Shown here: piece by piece, positions 46,950 through 57,030 of the stretch | How the letters are laid out: each line of letters starts with the position of its first letter | Numbering within the stretch: the first letter of the stretch is position 1 | Assembly: GCF_022179305.1 (NCBI RefSeq) | Contig: NZ_BPQP01000001.1 | Location: forward strand, 46,218 to 110,217 | Direction of reading: 5' to 3' | Origin: Methylobacterium iners | Lineage (GTDB): Bacteria > Pseudomonadota > Alphaproteobacteria > Rhizobiales > Beijerinckiaceae | Length of the DNA stretch: 64,000 bases | Position numbers and translations under genes: made by a program | Notes under the pieces: model-generated | What the model saw: only the letters and a program-made list of their open reading frames with translations | Databases searched by the model: none | Told to the model about the DNA's origin: nothing

Positions 46950-49616
46950 ATGGGCCGCCAGAACGCGCCGCTCCAGGCGTTCAACCGTGGAGAGATCGGC
47001 AAGCTCGCTCTCGGCCGCGTCGACGTCGACCGCCTCCGCCTGTCGGCCGAGGAGATGCGCAACTGGGTCCCGCACACCGTCGGGCCGATGAGCCTGCGCC
47101 CGGGCCTTGCCTTCGCGACGCCGATCCGCGGCAACCTGCGCTCCTACGACATCCCCTTCGTGTTCTCGGTCACCGAGCGCGCCATCCTGGAGATGACGGC
47201 CGGTGTGATGCGGGTCGTGATCAACGATCAGGTCGTGACCCGGCCGGTGGTCGCCTCGACCTTCCCGGCCGGCGCGATGACGAACCCGGCCGCCTGGTCG
47301 ATCGCGTCCAACGGCGGCGGCAACGCCGAGATCGGTGACGGCGCGATGCTGCTGCGCGGCCAGTCGATCGGCGGCGGTGTCTCCGCGACGGCGTCGTTCG
47401 CGATGGCCTCCCCGGGCGTGGAGCACGCGCTCCGGATCAACATCCTGGCTGGCCCCGTCACCCTGCGTGTGGGCACACAGGGCGGCGGCGACGACCTGGT
47501 CCGCGAGGCCTCGCTCGGAACGGGCGTGCACTCCCTGACCTTCACGACGACGGAGCCCACCGTCTTCGTCCAGTTCGAGAATACGAGCTACCAGACCTTC
47601 ACCGTGGGCACCGTGGCAATCGAGCCCGCCGGCCCGCTCGAGCTGCCGACCCCCTGGCCGGAAGCCGCGCTGCCGCTGCTGCGCTACGAGCAAAGCGGCG
47701 ACGTCGTCTTTGTGGCTTGCCTTGGCTTTAAGCAGCGCCGTATCGAGCGCCGGAGCCGACGGTCATGGTCCCTCATCGACCTCGTTGTCGACGACGGCCC
47801 ATTCCAGGGGTTTCCGACCAAGGACCTCAAGCTCAAGTTCTCGGTCGGACTGGGCTTCGGCACGGTGACCGCGACCCGCCCGCTGTTCCGTCCGCAGCAA
47901 GTCGGCTCGCTGATCCGCGCCTTCACCCCGCAGTACAACCACGCCTTCCGGATCGGCGCGGCGCAGAGCTTCACGCCGCCGATCCGCGTCGCAGGCGTCG
48001 GCGAGGACCGCGCGGTTTCGTACACCCTCGGCGGCACCTTCGTCGGAGAGTGGGAGGTCCAGCGATCCTTCACCGGCGAGTTCAGCGGCTACACCAAGGT
48101 CCAGGAAGGCAGCGGCGTTCTCACCGGCAAGATCACGGACGGCTTCGACAACTCGATCGTCTGGTACCGGATCGGCCTGAGGAGCTACACCTCGGGAATG
48201 CTCGTCGCGCAGCTCTTCCACGGCGGCGGCGGGCGCACCGGCATTGCTCGGATCCAGGAGTTCATCTCGTCGACCGAGGTGAGGGTGAGCGTCCTCCAGG
48301 CCGTCTCGTCGGACTTTCTCACGGAGGACTGGCGTTTCGGCGACTGGTCCGACGTGGTCGGGTATCCCTCGACCGTAGCCCTTCACGACGGCCGCCTCTG
48401 CTTTGCTGGCCGGGACAAGTTCTGGGCATCGGTCTCAGATGCCTACGGCTCATTCGCCGACACCATCGACGGCTCGAACGTCGGGGACTCGTCCGCGATC
48501 TCGCGCTCGATCGGCTACGGGCCCGTCGCCATCATCAACTGGCTCTTGCCCTTGACGCGGCTGATCGCCGGCGCCGAGGGCTCCGAAATCTCGATCCGCT
48601 CCTCGGCGCTCGATGCGCCGATCACGCCCGCCGGCGGCATCACGATCAAGGATTGCTCCACGCAGGGATCAGCCCGGGTCGCGGCCGTGAAGTGCGACAA
48701 GCGCGGGCTCTTCGTCCAGCGCTCCGGCCAGCGGCTCTACCAGTTGGCGTATGACGTGAACTCGCAGGACTACGAGGCCGGCAACCTGAACCGGCTCCAC
48801 CCCGACCTCTTCCTGAACAACCCGATCGTGCGCCTGGCCGTGCAGCGCCAGCCCGACACGCGCATCCACTGCCTGCGCGCCGACGGCACCGTCGCGGTCC
48901 TCACCTTCGAGCCGCAGGACCAGGTCGAGGCCTGGTGGCGGGTCGAGACCGATGGCGTCGTCGAGGACCTCTGCGTCCTGCCCGACGCGGTAGAGGACAT
49001 GGTCTACTACACCGTGCGCCGGACGATCGGCGGGGAGCAGGTGCGCTACCGCGAGCGGTTCGCGCGTCTCGATCAGTGTCGCGGCGGTGCGCTCAACCGC
49101 ATGGCCGACTGCCACATCATCTACCAGGGCTCGCCCAAGAGGACGATCGACGGGCTCGGCCACCTGGAGGGCTGCAGCGTTATCGCCTGGGGCGATGGGC
49201 GGGATCTCGGCACCTTCGACGTCATCGGCGGCCAGGTCACCCTTCCCGATCCGGTCTCGGCGGCCTGCATCGGCCTCCCGTACCAGGCCTGGTTCAAATC
49301 CTCGAAGCTCGCCTATGCCGCGCAAGGCGGAACCGCGCTGAACCAGGTCAAGCGCGTGGTCAGCGTCGGCCTGATCATGGCGGACGTCCATGCCCAGGGC
49401 CTGCAGTACGGCCAGGATTTCGAGGTCATGGACGACCTCCCCCTCGTCGAGAATGGCGCCGACGTCGAGCCGGACGCGGTCCGCAACGCCTACGACGAAC
49501 CGATGATCTCGGTCCCCGGCACCTGGGACACCGACAGCCGGCTCTGCCTCACAGCCTCGGCTCCGCGCCCGGTGACTGTCATGGCGGCCGTGATCGAAGT
49601 CGAGACCAATGGTTAG
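46950..49616 (+). CDS. Tail tubular protein B / nozzle-like protein (888 aa)
   Basis: The beginning QNAPLQAFNRGEIGKLALGR then VDVDRLRLSAEEMRNWVPHT and VGPMSLRPGLAFATP is typical of large podovirus tail-tube proteins. A long beta-rich body follows, with WEVQRSFTGEFSGYTKVQEG, DVVGYPSTVALHDGRLCFAG and VSVGLIMADVHAQGLQYGQD near the end. It should form the tail nozzle below the adaptor. Confidence 0.85.
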   Translation: MGRQNAPLQAFNRGEIGKLALGRVDVDRLRLSAEEMRNWVPHTVGPMSLRPGLAFATPIRGNLRSYDIPFVFSVTERAILEMTAGVMRVVINDQVVTRPVVASTFPAGAMTNPAAWSIASNGGGNAEIGDGAMLLRGQSIGGGVSATASFAMASPGVEHALRINILAGPVTLRVGTQGGGDDLVREASLGTGVHSLTFTTTEPTVFVQFENTSYQTFTVGTVAIEPAGPLELPTPWPEAALPLLRYEQSGDVVFVACLGFKQRRIERRSRRSWSLIDLVVDDGPFQGFPTKDLKLKFSVGLGFGTVTATRPLFRPQQVGSLIRAFTPQYNHAFRIGAAQSFTPPIRVAGVGEDRAVSYTLGGTFVGEWEVQRSFTGEFSGYTKVQEGSGVLTGKITDGFDNSIVWYRIGLRSYTSGMLVAQLFHGGGGRTGIARIQEFISSTEVRVSVLQAVSSDFLTEDWRFGDWSDVVGYPSTVALHDGRLCFAGRDKFWASVSDAYGSFADTIDGSNVGDSSAISRSIGYGPVAIINWLLPLTRLIAGAEGSEISIRSSALDAPITPAGGITIKDCSTQGSARVAAVKCDKRGLFVQRSGQRLYQLAYDVNSQDYEAGNLNRLHPDLFLNNPIVRLAVQRQPDTRIHCLRADGTVAVLTFEPQDQVEAWWRVETDGVVEDLCVLPDAVEDMVYYTVRRTIGGEQVRYRERFARLDQCRGGALNRMADCHIIYQGSPKRTIDGLGHLEGCSVIAWGDGRDLGTFDVIGGQVTLPDPVSAACIGLPYQAWFKSSKLAYAAQGGTALNQVKRVVSVGLIMADVHAQGLQYGQDFEVMDDLPLVENGADVEPDAVRNAYDEPMISVPGTWDTDSRLCLTASAPRPVTVMAAVIEVETNG

Positions 49617-49962
49617 CATCGGCCCGACGACGGCCGAGGACGTCGAGGTCTTCCTCGCCGAGCCGCCGGCCTGGCGCATCCGGGCGATGACGGCACGGAT
49701 CGATGGTGCGCCGGTCGCGATCGGCGGGCTGTCCTACCTGCCCGACGGCACCGTCGTCGCCTTCCTCGAAGGGTACGCCGCCGTGAAGCGCTACCCGGTC
49801 GCGGTCCACAAGGCCGTGCGCCAGGGCCTCGCCGACGCTGCCCGCCGCGGTGTCCGCCGCATCGTCACGATCGCCGACGAGGGTGTCGAGGCCGCGCCGC
49901 GCTGGCTTCAGCGCCTCGGCTTCCGTGAAGTCAGCGCCAACGTGTACGTTTGGGAGGCATAG
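49609..49962 (+). CDS. GNAT-fold protein between tail and internal virion genes
   Basis: 117 residues with an acetyltransferase-like order: WRIRAMTARIDGAPVAIGGL, DGTVVAFLEGYAAVKRYPVA, VHKAVRQGLADAARRGVRRI and QRLGFREVSANVYVWE. Small GNAT-fold proteins occupy the same place, before internal virion genes, in many podoviruses. An acetyl-CoA activity is not proven. ATG overlaps the nozzle gene. Confidence 0.8.
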   Translation: MVSIGPTTAEDVEVFLAEPPAWRIRAMTARIDGAPVAIGGLSYLPDGTVVAFLEGYAAVKRYPVAVHKAVRQGLADAARRGVRRIVTIADEGVEAAPRWLQRLGFREVSANVYVWEA

Positions 49963-50490
49963 GTGGCCGAGCTAGCAATCATCGGGGCGGTGGTCAGCGG
50001 CCTCGGCACGCTGGCCTCCGCGTCCAGCACGATCGCGGCCGGCAACGCCGCGCAGGACCAGGCGGAGTTCCGGGCGCGGCAGGAGCGCCAGGCCGCTCAG
50101 GAATCGCGTGCGGCCTCGCAGCGCGCCTCGCTCGACGTCCGCCGCAAGACGGCGCTCGCCCAGTCGACCCTGCAGGCACGCTCGGCGGCCGACGGCGGGT
50201 CCGCCACCGATCCCGGCGTGATCGCGCTGGGCGAGAGCATCGCGGGGCAAGGCGAGTACAACGCGCTGGCCGAGATGTACCGGGGCGAGAACCGGGCGCG
50301 CGGGCTGGAGCTGCAGGCCGAGGGCACGGAGATGTCCGGCCGGGCCGCGGCCGAGGGCGCCCGGTCGCAGGCCTTCGGGACCATTCTCTCCGGCGCCGGC
50401 TCGATGTTCTCGCGGTTTGGTGCGCCCTCCGGCACAGCAACCGGCGGCAGCGACTACGACTCCGGTCTTCCCAATCTTCGCTTCAGGTGA
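49963..50490 (+). CDS. Internal virion protein (gp14-like, 175 aa)
   Basis: A GTG start directly after the stop of the GNAT gene. An N-terminal Ala/Gly-rich hydrophobic part (ELAIIGAVVSGLGTLASASS) is followed by a helical body (QAEFRARQERQAAQESRAAS) and GSATDPGVIALGESIAGQGE. The layout resembles gp14-like ejection proteins that insert in the host outer membrane. Confidence 0.78.
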   Translation: MAELAIIGAVVSGLGTLASASSTIAAGNAAQDQAEFRARQERQAAQESRAASQRASLDVRRKTALAQSTLQARSAADGGSATDPGVIALGESIAGQGEYNALAEMYRGENRARGLELQAEGTEMSGRAAAEGARSQAFGTILSGAGSMFSRFGAPSGTATGGSDYDSGLPNLRFR

Positions 50491-50493
50491 TCC

Positions 50494-53082
50494 ATGGCTC
50501 GTCTCCCCACGGGTGAAGACCTCGGCGGCCCGGGCTCGCTCGTCTCCGGTCGCCCGATCGCGACCTACGACGTCTCCGCCGTCGCCAAGGGAGCCGAGGC
50601 GGTTGGCAGGGGCGCGCAAGACCTCGGCAATGCCGCGATCGGCGCCGGCGTCCAGGCCATGCGCAAAGAGGAGCGCCAAGCGGAGACGCTGGAGGAAGCA
50701 CAGGCCCGAGCCGGGATCGTCATGGACATGGCGACCCTGCGAGCAGAGCTGCCCCAGGCCACCACCGATGAGGGTCTGGAGCAGTCGGTTCGTGAGCGCG
50801 CGGCCGCCGCCCTTGAGCAGCGATTGGCTGGGGTCACCGACCCGCGCCGTCGGGCGCTGCTGCAGGAGCAATACCGGCCAACCGTGAACGAAACCGGCAT
50901 CGCAGCGCAGAGCAGGGCCTTCTCGCTCCGGACTGATGCCGAGAAGGCGGCGGCTGTGCAGACGCTGCAGAACCTCAGGGACACCCCGGATGACGGCGAT
51001 CCGAACATGAAGACCGAGATCATTCGGGCTGGCCATGGGGTGATCGATGGCCTGGAGAACGGCGGATATATCGACAGGGCTTTGGCGGCCAGGCAGCGCC
51101 AGGAGTGGGCGACCGGTTACGCGTTCGACTCCCTTAAGAAGCTCCCGCCCGTCGAGATCATTGCGGCATCGCGCGGAGGTTGGGAAGGCGCCTTGATCCG
51201 TAGGGAGTCCTCGGGCAACCCGCGTGTCGTGAACTCGCTTGGATACGCCGGGCTGTACCAGTTCGGCGCCCCGCTCCTGCAGACCCTCGGTCTCTACACG
51301 CCTGGTCAAAACGAGGATCTAAAAGGCTGGTCGAAGAGCCCGAAGGACGCACCGGGCAAGTGGTCGGGCACCTTCGCCATTCCGGGATTTCCCGGTGTCC
51401 GTACCCTTGCCGACTTCCGCGAGAGCCCAGAGGCGCAACGCGCGGCGTTCCAGGCCTCGCAGACGTTCTACGATGGCGAGATCGAGAAGCGGGGGCTTGG
51501 CCAGTTCATCGGTAAGACGGTCCAGGGCGTGCCCATCACGCGCGAGGGTCTGTACTCGATGATGCATCTGGGCGGCGTCGGCGGCGCCGAGGGTGCGCTC
51601 CGGCGTGGCGAGAATGCCAAGGACGCGAACGGGAGCGGCGTTCTCGATTATGCTCGCATGGCCGCCAACGCCGGGCCAGGGGACCCTCTTGCGGGCTTCC
51701 TCAACCGGGAGCAGCGGGAGCTGCTGGCGAAGAACACTCAGGACCAGGTGATCGACCAGGACCGCAAGGCCCAGGCGACGCGCATCCAGGAAGCGTCGGC
51801 TCAGGCCGAGACGTTCGAGCGCAGCATCCTGGACGCTAATGCCGGCCTCCGGCCCATGATCAGCCGGTCGAGCATCGAGTCCGACCCGACGCTTGACGAG
51901 CCCCGCCGGAACACGCTTCTGCGCCAGTACGACAGCACCACGACCGGGCTGCGCGAGCGGGCCGCGGCCGTCGAGGCCTTCAACTCGGGCGCGCTCGATG
52001 GCGACCCCTTCAACGCGGACAAGCGCAAGCAGATTGGATTGGCCTACGCTCAGGTCGTTCCGAGCCCCTCCGTCCTCCTGCAGTCCGACGAAGCCGCCGA
52101 GCGCGCCCGCGTCGTCACGGTCGAGGTCGCCAAGCGTACCGGCGTGGTCCCCGAGGCTGTCAGCAACCTGGTGCGCGGAACCCTGGTGGCGACAGACCCG
52201 GTGCGCGTCGAGCGCGGCCTCCTGGTCGCATCTCGCCTGATGGCGGCGAACCAGCATGCTTTCGCGACGGTCCCGGGCCGGGAGCAGATCGAGCAGGCCG
52301 CGGCCGAGTTCGATTACCACCTCGGCATCGGCCGCTCCGCGCAGGAGGCCGCGGCGATCATCGCGGAGCGCAATGACCCAGCCTGGAAAGCCAAGCTGCC
52401 GGGCATGCGCTCGAACGAGGCCGCGGCGGAGTTCATGAAGGAGCTCAAGGACGAGAACACGATCAACGAGGCCAGGAAGCGTCTCGCGACCGGCATCCTT
52501 GGCTTTGGGCGGCCCGACCTCGCGTTCGACGACCGGCAGATGGCTCGGATCAACAGCGACTTTCAGCGTGAGGCTCTGCTGGAGTACCAGCGCACCGGCA
52601 ACAAGGATTCCGCGACGAGGCTCGCCATGGACCGTCTCGTCGGCGACCCGAGCACAGGCCGCCGGGGCATCTATGCCGCGACGAACATCACCGGCACGCC
52701 CACCATCATGAAGTACGCGCCCGAGGCCGCCCCGGGCTATCCGCCCGTCGGCGGTTCGAAGGACTATGTCGCCGACCAGTACATCGAGGACGTGAAGGCC
52801 CTGACCGGCCGGGAGATCAAGCGCTCCGATATCGTCGTGGTGCCGACGAACGCGGCGGCCGAGCAGCAGATGGCGCGGGCGTTCAACGCCGGGCGTCCCG
52901 TCCCCTACGTGCTGGGGTTCAAGGATGAGAAGGGCGTGCTCCAGGCCTTGCCGATGAACGGGTCCGTCGGCTTCGTGGCCGATCCGGATCGCGCCCGTCG
53001 GGCGCTGGGCGAGCGCTTCAGTGCGGAGCAGGCACGAAACCGAGCCGCGGCGACCGCGGTGCCCGAGCCGTTCGGACCCTGA
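50494..53082 (+). CDS. Internal virion protein with lytic transglycosylase motif (862 aa)
   Basis: Residues 1-215 are helical. Residues about 230-390 hold a transglycosylase-like segment: GALIRRESSGNPRVVNSLGY then AGLYQFGAPLLQTLG and YSMMHLGGVGGAEGAL. The Glu of RRESSGNP is at the catalytic position. The remainder is a long helical tail (AAERARVVTVEVAKRTGVVP; MARINSDFQREALLEYQR). It should be ejected with the DNA and thin the peptidoglycan. Confidence 0.82.
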   Translation: MARLPTGEDLGGPGSLVSGRPIATYDVSAVAKGAEAVGRGAQDLGNAAIGAGVQAMRKEERQAETLEEAQARAGIVMDMATLRAELPQATTDEGLEQSVRERAAAALEQRLAGVTDPRRRALLQEQYRPTVNETGIAAQSRAFSLRTDAEKAAAVQTLQNLRDTPDDGDPNMKTEIIRAGHGVIDGLENGGYIDRALAARQRQEWATGYAFDSLKKLPPVEIIAASRGGWEGALIRRESSGNPRVVNSLGYAGLYQFGAPLLQTLGLYTPGQNEDLKGWSKSPKDAPGKWSGTFAIPGFPGVRTLADFRESPEAQRAAFQASQTFYDGEIEKRGLGQFIGKTVQGVPITREGLYSMMHLGGVGGAEGALRRGENAKDANGSGVLDYARMAANAGPGDPLAGFLNREQRELLAKNTQDQVIDQDRKAQATRIQEASAQAETFERSILDANAGLRPMISRSSIESDPTLDEPRRNTLLRQYDSTTTGLRERAAAVEAFNSGALDGDPFNADKRKQIGLAYAQVVPSPSVLLQSDEAAERARVVTVEVAKRTGVVPEAVSNLVRGTLVATDPVRVERGLLVASRLMAANQHAFATVPGREQIEQAAAEFDYHLGIGRSAQEAAAIIAERNDPAWKAKLPGMRSNEAAAEFMKELKDENTINEARKRLATGILGFGRPDLAFDDRQMARINSDFQREALLEYQRTGNKDSATRLAMDRLVGDPSTGRRGIYAATNITGTPTIMKYAPEAAPGYPPVGGSKDYVADQYIEDVKALTGREIKRSDIVVVPTNAAAEQQMARAFNAGRPVPYVLGFKDEKGVLQALPMNGSVGFVADPDRARRALGERFSAEQARNRAAATAVPEPFGP

Positions 53083-53084
53083 TC

Positions 53085-56000
53085 ATGCCCTTCCTCGACA
53101 TGCGCAGCGAGACTCCCGTCGAGCTGCAGGCTGACGCCTTCCGGCCGCTGGGGCAGGACGCCCTGGACGCGCCGGCGGCCGCGCCGCCCAAGCCCGATCC
53201 GAACGGCCCTTCGCTCGTCGGCGCCGCGTTCCGGCAGAGCAACATGATTGCCTCGGCTCTGTCTGCCGAGGCCCTGAGCGTCGGCGACGACATCGATCCG
53301 TCGTTCGACGCCTGGGCCTTCGTGAAGGGCACGCCCTACGAGGCGCGTTGGCAGAACTTCACGGGTGCGTTCAACCTGCCCCGGGCACAGGCCATCGCGC
53401 GCGACATCGATCGCGAGGACGAGGATCGTCGTCGGCTCGCGCAATCGCCGATCGCCGGCACGCTGCTGGAGATCGGTGCGAGCATCGCCGACCCGACCAT
53501 CCTGATTCCCGGTGCCGCCGTCGCGAAGGGGGCCCGGGCAGGGGCGACCGTCGCGCGTTCGGCCCTTGCTGTCGGTGCGTCCGCTGCAGCGCAGGCCGCC
53601 GTTCAAGAGGGGGCGCTCCAAGCCACGCAGCAGCTGAGAACAGGGGAGGAGACCGCCCTTGCTGTCGGCGGGTCGTTCCTGCTCGGCGGCCTGGTCGGCG
53701 GCGCCGGCGGGTACATCTTCCGGGGAGCGGATTGGGGCAAGGCCTCGGCAGCCATCGATCGCAGCTTGGCCGATGCGCCCGACGCGGCCGCGCGCCTCTC
53801 CGAGTTCGAGGCCGGGGTTGCCGAGGGCATTCGCGCTGAGGCCGGCTCGGTCGGCGCCGCCGCCGCGCCACGGCGCAGCCTGGAGGACCTGGACCTCAGC
53901 GGAGCCGCAGCTCGGCAGGTCGGGCAGGCGACGGCATGGCTCAATCCCGCGAACCGCCTCGCCTCGTCCCCCATCGCGGAGACACGCGAAATTGGTGAGC
54001 GATTGCTCAAGAACTCGACGTACCTCTCGATGCACGAGGAGGGCCGGACGCTCGGCGTCGCCGCCGAGACGGCCATGATCGAGCACACCGGGCGCAACGC
54101 TCGCGCGCTCCAGAGCATGGGCGAGATCTGGGCGGAGAGCCGCAAGACGATCGGGATGACGGAACAGGAGTTCCGGGAAACCGTCGGGCGTGCAATGCGC
54201 CGAGGCGACGTGGCCGACCCAGCCGATGACGGCGCCTGGGCCTCGATGCCACGCCGGTCCGGCGAGGATGAGGCGGCCTATGCCGCCCGGAGGCAGGCGG
54301 CGGCCGGCCCCGTCTCGGCGGCGGCGAAGGCGTGGCGCTCGACGCTGTTCGATCCCTTGAAGGATCAGGCCATCGGGCAGAGGCTCCTGCCCGAAGACGT
54401 GCAGCCCGAGACGGCTGTCTCCTACTTCTCGCGAGCCTGGAAACGCGAGAAGCTCATCGCGCAGGAGCCGCAGTTCAAGGAGATCGTGACGGAGCACTAC
54501 GCCCGAACGCTCGGTGGCGAGTACGCCGCGGCGCGGGCGAAGGTGGCAGGGGACCTCGCCGAGATCGACGCGGAGATCGCCGCAGCTCGCGCAGCAGCGG
54601 GCCCGGCCGACGACACGATCGTCAAGCTCGCAACGCGTCGGGCCAGCATCGAGCGGGCCTTCTACGATGCCTGGGAGGTGGAGCGTGCCGGCGAGAACGT
54701 GTCGATCGGGGGCGGCCGCGCCGACTTCCGGGAGGCCGCACGCGCGATCGCCGACGAGGTCTTCGACAAGCTCACGGGCCGCAACCTCGACGTGGCGCCC
54801 GACGGGCTTAGGATCACGGCGAAGGCCGTCGGTCCGCTGAAGGAGCGCACCTTCAACGTGCCCGATGCGCTGATCGAGGACTTCCTCGATCACGACGTGT
54901 CGACCGTCGGCAAGCGCTACGCCCGACTGATGGGCGCAGACGTGGAGCTCGCCCGCCAGTTCGGCACCCCGGACATGGCGGAGGCCTTCACGCGCATCCG
55001 GGAGGGCTACCGGCGGCTGCGCGATCGCCTGGACCCAGCCGACGAGGCTGGCCGTCGGGCGCTCGACAAACGCGAGCAGGCCGACCTCAAGGACATCGGA
55101 GCCCTCCGCGACATGCTGCGTGGGCAGTACCGGCCGGACTACGCCTCGCAGACCTTCGACAAGGTCGTGCGCTCGGCCAACGCTCTGAACTACATCCGCC
55201 TCATGGGCGGGGTCATCACGGCGAGCCTGAACGACATCGCGCGCCCCGCGATGGTCCACGGGCTCGAAGCCTTCGGAACCGGCCCACTCGCCCGCCTGCT
55301 CGGCTCCAACCTCAAAAAGGAGGCGATCGGCCTGTCGATCAAGGAGGCGCAGCTCGCCGGCAACGTGCTGGAGCGGGTGCAGGCCTCGCGTCTCGCCTCG
55401 CTCGTCGACGTGACGGACCCCTATCGGACAGAAACGGCCCTCGACCTCTTCCTGCGCCGGATGACGGAGAAGGCGTCCACCTGGAACGGCATCCGGTGGT
55501 GGACCGACACCATGAAGGGATGGGCCTCGACGGTGACGCAGAACCGCGTCCTGCGCGGAGCCGAGAGCTACGGCTCGCTGCCCGAGCGGGAGAGGGCCTA
55601 CCTCGCATTCCTCGGCATCGACCGGGACATGGCCGAGCGCATCGCGAAGCAGGCCGCCGAGCACGGCGAGGAAGTCGAGGGGGTGCGGGTCGCAGGGTCG
55701 GGGGATTGGGGGGACGAGGGTGCCCGACGGACCTTCTACGGCGCGATCAACAAGGACGTCGACAGCATCATCATCCAGCCGTCGGTCGGCGATCTGCCGT
55801 TGTTCGTTCATACCCCGCTCGGCAAGGCCGCGTTGCAGTTCAAGAGCTTCACGCTGGCCGCTAACCAGCGCATCCTCCTTCGCGGTCTCCAGGAGGACCA
55901 GACGCGGTTCTGGGGCGGCGTCATGGCCATGAGCAGCATTGGCGCCTTCATCGCATTCCTGAAGGCCTACGAGGGGAACCGGCAGAACAAGCTCTCGGAC

Positions 56001-56402
56001 AATCCCGGCTTCTGGATCGGAGAGGGCCTGGACCGCTCCGGAATCCTCGGCTTGCCCTTCGAGATCTCGAACACGGCGGAGAAGCTTGGGCTCTACGGAA
56101 TCAAGAAGGCGGGCGTCGACCTCGGCGAGGTGCTGTTCCCCGGCGTTTCGGGTGCCGAGGGGGCGAACCGCTACTCCTCCCGGGGCAAGGCCGGCGCTCT
56201 GGCCGGCCCCACCGTCGGCATGATCGAGGACGCCGCGACGGTAATGACGATACCGGAGAGCTGGGCTCGCGACGGCAAGGTGACGGACGCGCAGAAGACC
56301 GCCGGCAAGAACCTGATCCCGTTCGGCACGTACCCTGGGATGAAGCAGCTTCTGAACTATGCCATCCTGCCGCCGAACGACCAGAAAAGGCCGTGGGAGT
56401 GA
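53085..56402 (+). CDS. Large internal virion / ejection protein (1105 aa)
   Basis: The longest gene of the prophage, just after the transglycosylase-bearing gene, as gp16 follows gp15 in T7-like virions. An Ala/Gly-rich hydrophobic part (residues 120-220) may span membranes. The rest is helical (AYAARRQAAAGPVSAAAKAW; NALNYIRLMGGVITASLND; QFKSFTLAANQRILLRGLQE). It likely forms the trans-envelope tube for DNA entry. Confidence 0.8.
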   Translation: MPFLDMRSETPVELQADAFRPLGQDALDAPAAAPPKPDPNGPSLVGAAFRQSNMIASALSAEALSVGDDIDPSFDAWAFVKGTPYEARWQNFTGAFNLPRAQAIARDIDREDEDRRRLAQSPIAGTLLEIGASIADPTILIPGAAVAKGARAGATVARSALAVGASAAAQAAVQEGALQATQQLRTGEETALAVGGSFLLGGLVGGAGGYIFRGADWGKASAAIDRSLADAPDAAARLSEFEAGVAEGIRAEAGSVGAAAAPRRSLEDLDLSGAAARQVGQATAWLNPANRLASSPIAETREIGERLLKNSTYLSMHEEGRTLGVAAETAMIEHTGRNARALQSMGEIWAESRKTIGMTEQEFRETVGRAMRRGDVADPADDGAWASMPRRSGEDEAAYAARRQAAAGPVSAAAKAWRSTLFDPLKDQAIGQRLLPEDVQPETAVSYFSRAWKREKLIAQEPQFKEIVTEHYARTLGGEYAAARAKVAGDLAEIDAEIAAARAAAGPADDTIVKLATRRASIERAFYDAWEVERAGENVSIGGGRADFREAARAIADEVFDKLTGRNLDVAPDGLRITAKAVGPLKERTFNVPDALIEDFLDHDVSTVGKRYARLMGADVELARQFGTPDMAEAFTRIREGYRRLRDRLDPADEAGRRALDKREQADLKDIGALRDMLRGQYRPDYASQTFDKVVRSANALNYIRLMGGVITASLNDIARPAMVHGLEAFGTGPLARLLGSNLKKEAIGLSIKEAQLAGNVLERVQASRLASLVDVTDPYRTETALDLFLRRMTEKASTWNGIRWWTDTMKGWASTVTQNRVLRGAESYGSLPERERAYLAFLGIDRDMAERIAKQAAEHGEEVEGVRVAGSGDWGDEGARRTFYGAINKDVDSIIIQPSVGDLPLFVHTPLGKAALQFKSFTLAANQRILLRGLQEDQTRFWGGVMAMSSIGAFIAFLKAYEGNRQNKLSDNPGFWIGEGLDRSGILGLPFEISNTAEKLGLYGIKKAGVDLGEVLFPGVSGAEGANRYSSRGKAGALAGPTVGMIEDAATVMTIPESWARDGKVTDAQKTAGKNLIPFGTYPGMKQLLNYAILPPNDQKRPWE

Positions 56403-56806
56403 TGGCGTTGCAAAGAGCCCTTTTCGGTATCGCTCTGCCGTTTTTAATGCCGGCGTTTGTGTGGGCGTCACCTGTGGAACTGGAGGGACCTGGCGCGGAA
56501 GAGTTTCTTTCTAGCGTTAGAAACGACCCGACTTACACAGCGCTATCCAGTTCAGATAAAGAGGTAGCCTTGCAAAGTGCAGCTACCTGGTTCGTGAACT
56601 GGCATTGTCAGCAACCGGTTGGTGACAGAAATTTCAAGCACCTAACGCCCCCACAGTTATTTGAGCAAGATGCCTTCGGGCGCTTCTCTCAGCTTGAGCG
56701 AGCACGCATCTATATCCTTGGTGTGCTCTGGAAGCTGTCTGTGACAGGCGGAAAAGGCAGCTGCCGGTTGGCGGCCGACATCCTCGGCACAGATGCTGGC
56801 AGATAG
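56402..56806 (+). CDS. Exported low-GC accessory protein (moron candidate, 134 aa)
   Basis: The ATG shares a base with the preceding stop. A clear signal peptide (LQRALFGIALPFLMPAFVWA) then SPVELEG. The mature part has cysteines (NWHCQQP; GSCRLAAD) and a mixed helical pattern (SSSDKEVALQSAATWFVNW). Its base composition is clearly richer in A and T than the virion genes before it, which suggests separate origin. It may alter the lysogen's envelope. Confidence 0.62.
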   Translation: MALQRALFGIALPFLMPAFVWASPVELEGPGAEEFLSSVRNDPTYTALSSSDKEVALQSAATWFVNWHCQQPVGDRNFKHLTPPQLFEQDAFGRFSQLERARIYILGVLWKLSVTGGKGSCRLAADILGTDAGR

Positions 56807-56953
56807 GGGTAGGCTTCCCCGTGGGTGGCTATCTCGGGCGGGTATCCAGGTGGCCTGAAATCGGGGACCGCCAGTCGTCCAGCTTCATCAGGCAACCATC
56901 GCTTCGGGCCCGCTGTAGCCGAGCCGCTCCCGCGTCCCCTCGCGGGGATGGAT

Positions 56954-57007
56954 GGACGGGCCAGCAGAGCTGGTATGGGTGACAGCCTACAACAGGCCGG
57001 CCCGTCC
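56954..57007. repeat. 9-bp inverted repeat between moron genes
   Basis: GGACGGGCC (56954-56962) and GGCCCGTCC (56999-57007) enclose 36 bases. It lies in the 224-base gap between convergent genes 56402-56806 and 57031-57312 and could serve as a two-way transcript end. Nothing else is seen in this gap. Confidence 0.45.
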
Positions 57008-57030
57008 TGCGGCCGAAGCCGCAACCGTGA

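Noticed and set aside
52905-56471. 1188-residue leftward frame opposite the ejection proteins
   Set aside because: Antisense to well-formed virion genes, no recognisable domain, and no ribosome site; a shadow of third-position GC.
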